Source: Onchocerca volvulus
Taxonomy: Eukaryota; Nematoda; Chromadorea; Rhabditida; Onchocercidae
Length of the DNA stretch: 64,000 nucleotides
Direction of reading: 5' to 3'
Assembly (NCBI GenBank): GCA_000499405.2
Contig: HG738137.1
Span: 2,666,001-2,730,000, forward strand
The position numbers were made by a program, and so were the translations under genes. The notes under the pieces are model-generated. The model made no database searches. It had not been told where the DNA came from and was given only the letters and a program-made list of their open reading frames with translations. This document shows positions 36,324-48,719 of this stretch, piece by piece (position 1 is the stretch's first letter; every line of letters begins with the position of its first letter).

Positions 36324-39300
36324 TCAACATTTCTGAATAGGCTTCAAATTTTCAGCAGCATTTTTTAAAGCAGTTTCAAAAACAGGTACATGCAGGAGAA
36401 GAGACGTTTTCAAGCGTGGATCTGTAATCATATAAGAACTATAGTTTGAAGTACTTTCTATTTTCAAATTCATAAAATCATAACTGAACAGCAAACTCAA
36501 TAATTGTGATTAAAATTATAGTGATCCACTTACCAGTCATGTGCTGAATCCAATTTTTCAGCAAACATTTCATTTTTTCCTCTGATAAGCCATCATATTG
36601 CAAACGTCGTAGATAAAATTGCTAAAAATGTAATATAGCAGAGGAATCGATAATTGATATCCCCCGATAAAATTATAAAATAAGGAAATGAATATAGAAT
36701 ATACAGGAAAAAAATTTCCGGGATTAGCACCTCAGAAAATTCTAAACGAGAAAAAACTTTGCTTTACCTCACATAATTGTTGCTCACTCATCATATCGAT
36801 GGCAGTATCCTCACTTTTTAACGAATGATCCAGATATCGCAGCATTTCTGCCCGATTATGAAACCCACGCACACCATCAGTGAGTAAACTTACTCGATGA
36901 AGCCTTGACAAATGGTACTGAAAATTACATAATTAAGCAAATTAAGGAGCAATTAATGTTAGAAAAAGTGGACCTTTCCCAATATTTCCCATTCTCAACT
37001 ACAAACTTATTACCAAGTGTCCAAGCGAATAAGTATCCATTTCCGGCAATTCCAATTTCTTAAGTTCTTCTAGTGATGCTTGCAAATTAACATCCTGCAA
37101 AAATTTTCCTTTTCTACTAATATAGCAGACAGCAAAGTTAACAGAGTAGCAGTCCTGAGAAAATAAATAAGGATAAAATTTTAACAGAAAATTAATCGCT
37201 TGAAAAGCGATAAGAAAACTTTTTTAGTTTTCTTATTTCAGCAAATAAGGAAAATTAGAAAAATGAAGTGAGAATAATTTCAGCTATAATAAATTATTAT
37301 AATTTAAATACCTGGAATAATGAAAAAATTGTAATTCTCAAAACCATACGAAAAGGTAGATATATTTCTGCTTTTCACCCTTAAAATCAATTATATAAAT
37401 CAAACTAACACACCAAATTCTGGAGATATTTCCGTAGTGGATCGAAGTGCATTCGTGCTACACGCTTTAAACTTATCGACCAAAATCTTTTTCGTTGATC
37501 ATTCGTCCAAAAATGTCGAGTCAAGATAAGTTGTGGAAAAAATACTCTTCAAATAAAATAATATGAGCAAGACAATCAAACAAACAAAATCAAAAAAAGA
37601 TTAGAATAAAATTTGTTAAAATGAATCACAAATATAAGTCGATGTAATTCATACAACCCATGCACTATTAAATTAATCTACAAGTTAAGAAAAAAATTGG
37701 CAAGTATCTGAGTTATGAGATCTTGATGTAATATTACAATTGATACAAAGAGTAGAAATTCCAAATAACATATAATTTGAAAGTCTCAATTTTATATGCA
37801 GTGATAATTTATCAATATTCATTTACAAACAATAAGTGCATCCCTTGGTTTAGAAATTAGCTAAAAAAATTGAATTCATCAAGTATGAATAAAAACAAGT
37901 AAAATTTGTCTGAGTACAAATAAACATAGAAATATACGAAAAAAATTTCGATAAGGAAGCATAGTGAGAACAAGTATAAGAATGAGGAAGTAAAATACAT
38001 CAAAAGCTAAACTTGAAAAGAAGAAAGCTTACACGGCTAATGCGATAATATAAATTGTGAATGGCAATGGTATAAGAATAACAATAACTGCCAATTTCAA
38101 TAATTCTTCTTTAGTCTAAAACAAAAAGTTGAGAAAGTTTTTAAGCTTCTGAAAGGAACGAGATTAATTATAATGAAAGGTATCTGAAAATAATTTGAAA
38201 TTAGATAAAATTAAACTATAGTAATGTTAAGAGCGTGAAAAGCTGTTACGATAATATATGAGAAAATAATGATCCATAAAAAATGAAATTAAAAAACTGT
38301 ACATTCGAGAAGGATAACGTTGGATTATAGGAGAACTTTCTGTAAAATGCTAGTAAAAGAGTAGCAAGTTATCTCCATTATCTTCATTAATTAAAGATAA
38401 TATGAAGCTTGATCTATCTGAAATTAATTTCCACTTAGTCAAGGAACATAAGTTTCACAACCTCTCGGATGCATATAATAAAAGTCTTAGATACCTGATG
38501 TATTTTACAGTCTACAATTGGAAAAGTATACATGCAAGTAAACAATTCAAATCTAAAAAGCATGCTAATCTGCCGCACTGACAACAGAATTCTGTTATTT
38601 CATGCAAAACTCAAATCGAAACATGTCCGAAACAGACACACTCCAACAAAAGAAAAACAAACAAATAAACAAATAAACAAACAAGAACACTAGCACAAGT
38701 GTGTCCTCAAAAATTGAAGAAAAAAAGTTAAAATAATTTCAAAAAATTAAGAAAAAAGCAACAAACTCACAACAGCACGCAGAGACTCTCGCCCACTACC
38801 GGTATTTGAAGTAGCACTAATAATGTGAGTATATGCGTTATTTCCGAAGGGCACTGAATTTTTTTGAAATGCAATTAAATGAATTTCTTAGTATTAATAA
38901 ACATTCGTGAATGTTAACGTTAAGAAATGAGTCGTTTTTACTTTGTTCGATTGAAGATATTATAATAATCCACCGGTACTATGACACTTTACGCAAACGA
39001 CATCTAGCACAGGTTATCTCAGATTTTCCGCGGTTAAATTAATTAGTTGATTTCATTTCAAAATGAAAAGTACAGTTCATTTTAATGTGCACATGCCATA
39101 TTTTTCCTTTCATATTCCATAATGCAAGATAAGTCAAAAATAATAAACCTGAAGAAGAATTTCTAATTCGGATCGTTTAAGCTCCGATAATTGTCGTGTC
39201 TTAGTTCTTAAATCTTTTTTTAACCGATAATATGTTTTAATATCTGACCAGCACCATTTGCATCCTAAAAATAAAAAGAAAACTTGCAGAACGAAATAAA

Positions 39301-39991
39301 AAAAAATTCCAGAAACTGTCAAGAAAACAAGCATTTGTTTCTGAACAAATGAAAGTCCCCAAAATTCAATTTTTGATCATGAAATTTTGGGCCACAATTA
39401 AATTTATCAGCAGCTAAAACGAAAAAATTATTTACAAAGAAAAAATTTTATCGAAAGATAAATTATTATATGAGAAGTAGTATTATTAAAGAATTCTATC
39501 GTTCAAATTTTTTGATGATTATTAAAGAATTTTGTCGTTTAAATTTTATGATGTCTATTAGCAGTAAGGTACCATAAACTGATCTATTTTGTTTTTTCCC
39601 GATAGAATTAACTTGATAGTGCTATAAGCAACCATAAACTAAAATTAACTTATCTTTCCTCATAAGATTAATGAAAAATGCCTTTTTTTAGAAAAAAGAA
39701 AATGAAATTTATACCATTCGTGACCATTTTGTGAATAGCATGAACTTTAGGATACCGCCGCGATAAAAATGATTCATATCGTGCCATCAATCCTTTCGGT
39801 TGATTATTTGCAGTTGAACTTGCACGGCTGTTGGCTAAATTATCAATGATCATCTGCAATTTTGGTACTAGCAGCTGTGGTATTTCACCATTTTTTAACC
39901 GTAAATCTAGTGGTACCAATTTGGCACCAAAGAATGATGACTGAATATTTCGTGTTATTAACATGAAGCGCTCAGGTGATTGAATAATAAC
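36324..39991 (-). CDS. LETM1-domain protein, LETMD1-like (N-terminus unresolved)
   Basis: Predicted mitochondrial inner-membrane protein of the LETM1/LETMD1 group. Eight minus-strand exons fit by phase: 39991-39715, 39264-39149, 38115-about 38034, 37546-37414, 37094-37014, 36917-36768, 36621-36534 and 36421-36324. In order, ARYESFLSRRYPKVH and TNGCKWCWSDIK match the pre-membrane part of human LETMD1 (remembered), LKLAVIVILIPLPFTIYIIA is the single membrane helix, and FFPQLILTRHFWTNDQR is the conserved post-membrane segment. YHLSRLHRVSLLTDG to SLLLHVPVF is the C-terminal LETM1 ribosome-binding-like domain. The N-terminal exon with a mitochondrial targeting peptide was not found. An in-frame ATG at 40042 would add a hydrophobic leader, but that stretch looks like the intron's polypyrimidine tract. 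LETMD1 fits better than LETM1 itself because no long C-terminal coiled-coil or EF-hand part follows. Confidence 0.85.
39482..39553. repeat. 36-base tandem duplication in a LETMD1-like intron
   Basis: ATTATTAAAGAATT...GATG occurs at 39482-39517 and again, slightly diverged, at 39518-39553. Confidence 0.75.
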
Positions 39992-40059
39992 CTGAAAATG
40001 AAAAAAAATTAAAAAAAAGATTATCAAGTAATCATTAATCACTCAACTAGTGTGATAAT

Positions 40060-41165
40060 AGCATCCTGATAGATGATACAAAAACATGTGAACAGTTTAT
40101 ATTCTTTTTTAATTTTCATTCTTATTTTATTCATATTTGCCTCTTTAGTTGGCCAATCAATAATTACTACGAGGGAAGTCTATCAACAGTATCGAACATA
40201 ATGAACAGTTTCATCATTCATTTTATTAAAATTAATAAACTTATTTTCATTTAAACAATAATCTCGCGAAAAAAATCACGAAATCTGAATAACTCAGAAT
40301 GTGAACCTCGAAATATCTAATTAATGTTTAAATAAAACGAAAAAAAAAAACCTTCACTACCAAGTAACGAAATAGGCTCACTAAGCTTATTAAGTTGCAA
40401 GTTAAGGAGGAAAAAACAATCACAAGTAATCACGAGAATGGAACTTTGATCTTAGTGGTATAACAGAAGTAACTTGTAGCTAATTTTTACCTTAATCATG
40501 ATGTGCCTTGAAAATACCTTAATCTAATCTTGCTAATTCTTACAGGTGAACTTTAAGCTTGATAATACTAAGTAGCTTAATCTTAATGATATTTTGCAAG
40601 TGTTTTGAATTTGATTTTACTTCACAATTACTTTAATCTTGATTGTATCTAATAGATAAATCTAGATGATGCTTCAAGACAATATCTATTAATAATGGCT
40701 GCATTAACTTAATACGAATTCTAAAAAAGCAATTTATATAGAAAGAAAAAATAAAATAAGTAAAAAAAAAAAAGCTCGGCAAATTCTTAAATAATTCTGA
40801 TTTTTATATATCAAATTTGCGTAGAACTAGTGCAAAACAACTTTATCAAAAGGATATCGAACAATAAAATATTCACTCAATCAAAGGGAAAAATCGATCA
40901 ATCATCTCGAGTGACAGATGACTTCACGTGATGAAATACATGTCAGCAAGAAGAAAACAAATTCTGCATAGCTAGACATTACGTAAGCAATGAACAGATA
41001 ATGCTATGAAAGAAACAAAAGTAAACAAATCTTTGACAATCAATTCCAGTTTAACTTGTTACATGTTTACTTTTTTCATTGCGGTAGGCTGGTTATTATG
41101 TTTTTAAGAGTGTTAATTAATCAATTAGTTAATTAGTTATTTAATAGATATAAATCAATTGATTT
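40060..41165. other. Upstream of the LETMD1-like gene, first exon not identified
   Basis: It should contain the promoter and targeting-peptide exon of the LETMD1-like gene. Candidate starts at about 40102 and 40493 (minus) were inspected but none has both a good donor and a convincing leader. Confidence 0.3.
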
Positions 41166-41179
41166 CTACATGTAGTATA

Positions 41180-41345
41180 CTAGCTGGATCTGGCCACGCA
41201 GAGCGTGGCCGATTCAGCTTATCCATAGAGCCGGCCAAGCTTTGCGTGTCCGGCTTCAGTTAGTCTATATAAATAAAAATATAAACGTTCAATATCTCGA
41301 TTCTCCGAAAGTTCTTTAACACGCGCCTTATCTAAATCAATTTAA
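41180..41345 (-). mobile_element. Dispersed repeat copy 2, with Helitron-like 3' hairpin end
   Basis: Read on the minus strand it runs from GAACTTTCGGAGA through a TTTTTATTTATATAGACTA block into two GC-rich monomers of about 45 bases. The last monomer contains a perfect hairpin, GGCCACGC/GCGTGGCC with a three-base loop (41192-41210), an eight-base spacer, then CTAG (41183-41180) followed by T. A hairpin shortly before CTRR and a following T is the signature of Helitron 3' ends. The copy at 56845-56991 on the plus strand has the same order. No 5' end was located. Confidence 0.5.
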
Positions 41346-41394
41346 AATCTTAGATTCTGTCTGGTAAAAAAAAAAAAAAGTAGATTTATCTAAA

Positions 41395-41490
41395 TAAAAA
41401 AAGCGTATCTTCGAATGTAAAGTTGCATCGAAATTTGAAAGCAATCGATAAAAAGGTTCTAAATTTATGTGCCAAATAACAGCATCGATA
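41395..41490 (+). repeat. Dispersed repeat copy 3 (fragment)
   Basis: Contains GAATGTAAAGTTGCATCGAA, ATTTGAAAGCAATCGATAAA and GTGCCAAATAACA, matching the family core. Confidence 0.55.
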
Positions 41491-41577
41491 TAGAAGATAT
41501 AGATATATGATACATGATTTTACCTACTTTCATCTGTCACAGGTATGATAGGGGGGGAAAAAAAAATAGATATGTAT

Positions 41578-41702
41578 AGATAAACGTCCCAATTTGAATG
41601 CAACGTTGTGTCAAAATTTGAAAACTATCAGTGAAGAGATTGCAAAATTACTAGCCAAATAACAATAACGGTGATTTACGTTTTTATTTATATCGATGTA
41701 TT
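41578..41702 (+). repeat. Dispersed repeat copy 4
   Basis: Contains GAATGCAACGTTGTGTCAAA, CAGTGAAGAGATT, AGCCAAATAACA and ends in TTTTTATTTATATCGAT. It lies head-to-tail with copy 3, and copy 2 precedes both in inverted orientation. Confidence 0.6.
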
Positions 41703-41709
41703 TCTTTGC

Positions 41710-44440
41710 GCTATAGCATATGAAATAATTACTAATATTATCCAACTTATACACATATAACATTAGTAAATAAATGAATTAAGATGATAAATCAATTATT
41801 CTTTCTATAACTTTCATTTAGCGATCATATTTATTTCTTGTAATATTTTGTTTGGTATTTTAATTTTGAAAAAAAAGGCAGATTTATTTCAAATAAATAT
41901 AGATCAAATTGTACGAACAATTCGGGATTGAGGAACATCAATAAAGAACTAAATTAGATAGAATAATTCCATTTAAATCTGTGTCAAATTGGAAATACTA
42001 TTTAGCAATTGCTAGAAGTAATTTAAATGATTAAATTCATAATCATACCAAATTTATATATATCAGTTAATTTGTAATTTGATATCTAAATATAATTAAT
42101 AATGCTTAAGTGTATTTGAAAGAAAGTAATGATATGCCAAGGGAAGTAGGAGGATGATAATTTTTGCCTAGAACATTTTAATTAATTAAATCAATCATCG
42201 TAAGACTTTCATATTTAACGTAATGAATATGATGAAAAAATAGATAAAAAGAGGAAAATTAGAGACAAAGTTAGATACAAGTATAATTTCGAGGTCATTT
42301 TTTCACTTTCATAAAATCTCATTTTTCTCGAGGTCATTTTTTTACTATCATTTTTATGTTTTTAAGGACCTCATTTTTTTTAAATTATTTTCCACTAAAA
42401 TTTAGGAAATTATACAGATATACGAACATTTCTACAAAGTAATTAAACATTACATTTATTTAGATATATATTATCGCTTATTTACTTGCAAATATTAGAA
42501 GTCGTTTTGTATTCCTTAAATTTATGCTGATAGTTATTTTCTAATTTTATGATTTAATTTCATTTATTGTTTGATTAATTTTGTTTGCTGTTTATCAATA
42601 GTTTGTTCTCATAATCTGACATTGCTTTTTATAATTCTGTAATGCATAATGTGAGCTTATACGACGAATAATATGTTTTTCATTTTAGTTAATTTTACTT
42701 TTGAATTTTCAAAGGATTGCAGAAGAAAATACATTGAGCTTTGAATAAAAAATCAAATTTAATTCTATAACTAAAAATAGACAAGAAAAAAATAAAGAAA
42801 ACATATTTCATAATGTGTATTTCAATTTTATTAGAATGTGTTTCAGAAAATATTTCTTCCTCCATTTTTGAAAATTTTTTCCTTCTTCTCTTTTCAAATA
42901 CTAAATTAGTTTTCGTATTTATTAAATTTATACCGGCGTTTATTTATTTTATATTTTATGATACTTATTATTTAATTTTTTGGATTTCCTACACCGATAG
43001 TATCTTTTTTAAATGATTCAATTTCATATATTTTTTTAAAAGATTAATTAACTTCTGTACTTTTAAATTTATACCGATAGTACTTTTTTATTTTACGACT
43101 TCATTTCGTTTATTAACCAGAAAACTGAATTAATTTTCCGCATTTCTTAAATTTATATCAATATTATTTCTTAATGATTCAATCTTATTATTTATCAAAA
43201 AACTGATTGGTTTTTGCATTTCTTAAATTTCTACTATACTAATTCTTTTTTTATGATCTAATTTTATTTATTGTTTACCAGAAAACTAATTAATTTTTGT
43301 ATTTCTTAAACCTATGCCGATAATATTTTCTTATTTTATTTTCTATGATTAAAATTCATTTGCTATTTACCAAAAACTTTTGCAGCACGCTATTTTTTTT
43401 TGCGTTAGAACATAGTATACAAGTTCATACAATCATAACTTATTGCTTATAGTATTTTCTATTTTTATTAATATTTTATATTTTTGAATTTCTATTAAAA
43501 CAAAGAAAAAGTGAGTGTTATTGCATTTAATGATTGGCAAAGTTTGTGGATGCAAATATGTCAAATAATTTTTGGTAAATAGTTTCAAATCTCGATCAAA
43601 TTTATGGATACCAAAGGAAGGAAAAAAAAATTGTAATTGATTTATTTTTTCTGTTTTTGCAGCGCTTTTTAAATTGAAACAATAAGTATGCTTAAATAAT
43701 TGAATTTCTGCTCAAAAACAATAGAATTTTTGCGAGATAATAGTACTTGAAAAAATAGTTAAGAATTTACATAGATAGCTATTGATTTTGTTTTACGTTT
43801 CAATACTTCATTCGTTTCAATTCAATGAAATAAAATTTAAAAAAAAAAAAAGAAAAAAAAGATTTCCATCAAATGAAGTCTTCGATATTCCTTTTTTCCA
43901 AGGTTAATTTCATGGTCCTCTTCAACAACTCATTTCCTTTTACTTTGCTTTTCCAACATTTGAATTAGATGAAAAAAAAAAAATCAGATGAGCACTTCAA
44001 AATTTTAATTTGCTGCTCATAAATTAAAAAAAAAAAAAAGGAAAAAAAAGGCAATTAATAGAATATTTACTTCGTTTATTCAATTTCATCTTATTTTTTC
44101 TTTTCTGCTTAATTTCAATGTTATTTATTGCTTCTCATATTTTATAGCAACAATAAAAGGGAACTATTAAATCAAGAAATCAATTAAGAATGACATTATT
44201 AAACGACTAATATGAATAATCCAATTAATAATATTTATCTTGCTCTATCGATCATCGTCTACTATTATTTCACATTCTTAGAAGAGAAAATAATTATAAT
44301 CATATCACTGCAAATGATATGCATAACATATTATGATAATCTAAATATATTATTTTGATAAGATTATTGCAAGAATTATGAATCAAAATAATTTGATAAC
44401 TTTGATAATATAATTTTCTTGTGATATAAATCTTGCTTCC
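41710..44440. other. Intergenic or intronic desert
   Basis: AT-rich. Possible acceptors such as TTTTTGCAG at about 43661 are followed by stops in all frames. Nothing supported. Confidence 0.4.
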
Positions 44441-44450
44441 ATTCATAATA

Positions 44451-44636
44451 TCTAATACTGCGTGCCAATAAGATATTATGGCAGCCTTTTTAGTCTTAAC
44501 TGAATCAGAATCCTTTTTTTTTGTGAATCTCATCTTCATTTCTGCTATCTAAAATACTGCTTGCCGGCAAAGTACTATGCTAATCTTTTTGTTCTTAATT
44601 GAATTTTTCTGAATTTCAATCTTTTTTTTTTTGTGA
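44451..44636. repeat. Degenerate tandem duplication, period about 98
   Basis: CTAATACTGCGTGCCAATAA...TTTTTTTGTGA at 44451-44530 is repeated, diverged, from about 44547 to 44635 (CTAAAATACTGCTTGCCGGC...TTTTTTGTGA). Confidence 0.6.
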
Positions 44637-46080
44637 TTCGATTTCTTGGAATATATTTTATCAATTTTTTTCTCTTTAACTTCTCTATTAACCTGTATAT
44701 GCTTTTTATATTACTCTACTGTTAAACTAGCTTCAAACGTTATTTAGCAATTAAGTATATATTATGCATCAGATATTTTCGAAATTTTATCTGCTTAGAT
44801 TCAAATTTAAAACTTAAGCTAAAAGAAATTTTTTTTGCAGATGTTTGATTAATTGATTTTTCGTTAGTCTGTAAATTTTGTAAATCGTTAGCTTAATAAA
44901 ATTTATTTGATTGAATGAATAGTAATACATCGTGACAGTCCTACATTAAAACAAAATGGGATAGAAAAAGATGTAAAAATTTGTTTTAACCAAAAAAAAT
45001 TAAATAGAATGTAAGAAAAAACTTTACTCTTTAGAAGATAATCAATATGAAATGTTCTTAGTATGTAAAGGAAATGATCAAAAAAAAATTTATATATTTT
45101 TGAAACAATTAAAAATATTGAACATAAGTCTTTTTTTTGAAGGGTAAATGTTAAGTTACGGGATGTGCAAAATATAATTTAATTAAAATTTTTAATGAAA
45201 GACATTAAGAATAAAATTATTCAAAAAAAAAAAAAAAAAAAAAAAGGAAACAGAGCAATTCGATTTGGAATTCAAATAAATTCGAATTTAAGCATTTTCA
45301 AAACATGAGATTTTCGAAACTTTTAGCACATAAATGATGAATTATTAAAATGAAATAAAAAAGAAAAAAATGGACCAAATATTGGTGGAGTATTTATGAA
45401 TCAAATAGCGGTTATTATAATTTGTATACTATCATTTATTCTGGTGATATGATTGATAATGGATATATAATTTGATAATGCTTAGCCTTAATTTTATTCA
45501 TATTTTCGAACTGAACTTTTTCATAGCAGAAAAAAAAAATTCTCATCTTATCTACTCCGTGAGCTTTTATTTATCAAGTTTATTATCAAAAAGAAAAGAA
45601 AAAAAAAGTGAGATCGATTTATAGAGATGGAATATATTAGAGGGAAAGAAAAGTTCCTTTTCTCTGCAGTACCCATAATTTTCATAATCTTAGATATTAT
45701 AAAAATTAAAAAAAGTTTTTTCATTTATATTTCTTCGTTTTTCTTTACTTTTAGTAAAAAAGAAAAAAAACCTGGCGCTTGTTAGATTAGAAAAAGAGGC
45801 AAATGTGGAAAGATGCAAAATCGAGAAAGAAATATAAAAAAATGAAAGTTGCAAAGAAAAGTGAGCAAAATATTTAAACTGGTTTGTCTGCTTCGTTTAG
45901 TTGCCAAAAATTTTCAGGCTGTCAAAAATTTTCAACTTTTATTTTAGAATTTTATAGTTTTTGAAAGAAATGAATGAATTATGTGCTAAATTGGTGGATG
46001 AAATTCATTGAAAAATCTTGTGTATTTGTAATTTATTTTAAATTTCGTTTAATGAAAAATCCAAAAGTTTAAAGCATATT

Positions 46081-46239
46081 GCTTTTCTATAGCTGAAAAG
46101 TTGGAAAATATCAGGCATAGGTACTTTAGATAACAATTTTGTCTCATGTAAGATCATTTGCTTTTTGATATTGTCAAAAGATTGTCAAATATCAGATATA
46201 GGTAATCGATTAATATTTTTGCTTCAGATAAAATCTTTT
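46081..46239. repeat. Degenerate tandem duplication, period 79-80
   Basis: 46081-46159 and 46160-46239 align along their whole length, sharing GCTTTT, AAAG.TTG, AAATATCAG.AATAGGTA and a TTTTG.CTCA block. Confidence 0.65.
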
Positions 46240-46981
46240 CTATATCGTTTCCATCATATGTGCATCAAATGACCGGATTCTTTAAGCTGAATATTGACCA
46301 GTTCAATAATATTATTAAATTAAATAGTTAATGATAGATATGCAAGGAATAAATGTAATTAAAAATGTAATATTGAATTATAAATTTTGATAAAAGTTCA
46401 CAGAAAACAAAAATTATATATATACAATATTTAATATATATTGAAGAAATGGTATTTTTTTTTTCTGAAATGCTAGCAAACAGACTATTTTCCAATAAAT
46501 ATTTTTCTAGAAAAAAATTAGATTTTCGATAGTATATAAAACTAAAATACTTTCATCTTTTCTCTTCTTGCCATAAAATAATTTATTTTCTGCTTCAGCA
46601 GCTATGAATTCCACATATACAAGAGTTTTGAGATAATTTAAAGTAATATTTAGCCTAATAATCAATGATAGCAATATATAATGCTTCTTTTTAGCATTTC
46701 CATTTTCTGTTTGTTTCTATTTTATGATTGCATGATTGATTTGTGCTTTAAACATGGATGAAATTTGTGCAAAATGTTTTTTAAAAGAAAATTGTTGAAT
46801 AGTTTAATGAATAAATTAATTGGTAGTAAATTTGATCGAATTCTGATAATAGTAGGTTAATAGTATAATAATCAAGAATGGCAAAATTTAGGGATACCAA
46901 TAAATAATAGAAAAATTTAAACTTCGAAAATTATGAAAACTTCGCAGAAACTTTTTGTTAATCTTTGTGATTATTAATTTG

Positions 46982-47037
46982 CTGAACAATTTAATGTCGA
47001 TGGATCCATCGACAACTTAATTCATTGAATTGTTCAG
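46982..47037. repeat. Nested palindrome
   Basis: A perfect 20-base palindrome TGTCGATGGATCCATCGACA (46995-47014) lies inside a second inverted repeat, CTGAACAATT (46982-46991) and AATTGTTCAG (47028-47037). It is G+C-richer than the surrounding desert. Confidence 0.9.
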
Positions 47038-47495
47038 TAATTTCAAAATAGGTATTTTTTTTTTGTGGATTCCACGGAATAGTCGTATATTATTATTTCG
47101 TGGATGAGCTGAACATCCCGTAAATCTCAATTTTCTTTAATTTTAGCAGATGTAAAATTTGATTTTTAGTAATTTATATGATCTTACATTCAACTTCATA
47201 TTATAAACTTTACATTCAAATGGTCAATTTTAGTGTGATAATTTAGGTAAGTGAGTTATTAATTAATGCATTGTTTTATAACTTATGAAATACAACTATC
47301 GATCGGACAATTTCAAAGTTAGTTTCATCCTATATTTAATTCAATATAATCCAATTCAGCCGAAAACGCATTTTGAATTTTCTACAATAATGCCGAAAGA
47401 TATTAATTGAAATCAGTGCTGTGATATATATATGTTAAAGTTTAAAATTACGTAGTATTGAACGAGAACCCATTGCTGCATGCTAATATCATTTC

Positions 47496-47538
47496 AAAAG
47501 TTGAATTTGATGATTTTAAAACATAAAATTCAACTTTT
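47496..47538. repeat. Perfect 13-bp hairpin
   Basis: AAAAGTTGAATTT (47496-47508) pairs exactly with AAATTCAACTTTT (47526-47538) across a 17-base loop. Confidence 0.85.
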
Positions 47539-48346
47539 ATTGCTGTCATAAAAATTATGATATTTGCATTCGTTGATAGCTCCTCATTAGCTTCGTTTCT
47601 TTTTTCAAAATATGATCATGCCGAAACATTGCATTTTTACTTCATTTTTCGTTTGCTAAATATACTTTGCCTATATATTAGAAATGAAAAACATTAAAAA
47701 TTATAGATTATTTCTAGAATTTTAAAAAATCTTGTTTTATTCTTATCACCAATTCTTCTCTATCATTGCAAGATATTGCTTATATTTCGAGTTTCCCTCA
47801 ATCATTTATTTCCAATTTTTACTCATTTATTGATTTAATCAGATTAAAAAAGCAAATCAATCAAAGAATTCTCATTTCATTACTCACCCAAATCATAGAA
47901 ATGGAAAATTGCCAAGACATTAAATTTTTTTTTTTTTTAAGCTACTGAATTTAATTTTATTCATGTCTAATATTTCCATTGTTTACTTGCTATACCGATA
48001 TTTATTCTTGCATTTATTATCCTTGTATAAACAAAAGTTTATTTTCATCCTTATCAGAATTATTATTCATGTCATTAACAAATATGAAATTATCACAAAT
48101 TTTTGAGACTAATTTGCTTAGATGCTTCAAAATTTCTTACATATTACTGTCGCAAAAGGCTGATAATACATTGGAGAAAAAAATTTAGATATTTCAAAGA
48201 CGATTTCCAAAATATCTTATTTCAAAGATTTCTATAATTCATGTAATAATTATCATATAATATTTATTATTACTAAAATAATTTAAATTATTGTTTTGAA
48301 GTTCCAAATTTTTAACCTTTGAACGAATAATAAGTAAAAATATTAG

Positions 48347-48410
48347 TTTCAACGAATTATCGGAGAGAAGAGAAAAACATTTCAACGAATTATCGGAGAG
48401 AAGAGAAAAA
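48347..48410. repeat. Perfect 33-base-period tandem duplication
   Basis: A 31-base unit beginning TTTCAACGAATTATCGGAG occurs identically at 48347-48377 and 48380-48410, separated by two bases. The identity implies a recent event. Confidence 0.95.
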
Positions 48411-48719
48411 AGGCAAAAAAATTTTAGCTGTTCAGAAAACAGGGAGTGATAAGTTTAATCTTTCTTTCTGACATCTACTAAGAAGAAAGCTTCAAAATTT
48501 CTTAAAAAGAGATGAAATTTTTTAATTTTCGAATTGCCTATTATTTTCATTATTCAGAATCTACATCTTATTAATATCAATAAAACTAAACCGAGAAAAG
48601 ATTTCCGAATTTTTAATATTCATCTATCTTTTAAGCGAACCATTACAATGCAAATTAATGAATTGTATTCTTTCAGTTTTAATTTTCAGCGAATTTTTAA
48701 TTCCATTTCAGACAATTAT

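Noticed and set aside
38771..38857. Exon-like block within the LETMD1-like gene (minus, ATTCAG acceptor and GTGAGT donor)
   Set aside because: It breaks the phase between the two flanking exons, and the homology is continuous (SELEILLQ directly to TKEELLK) without it. It might be a poison exon but there is no support.
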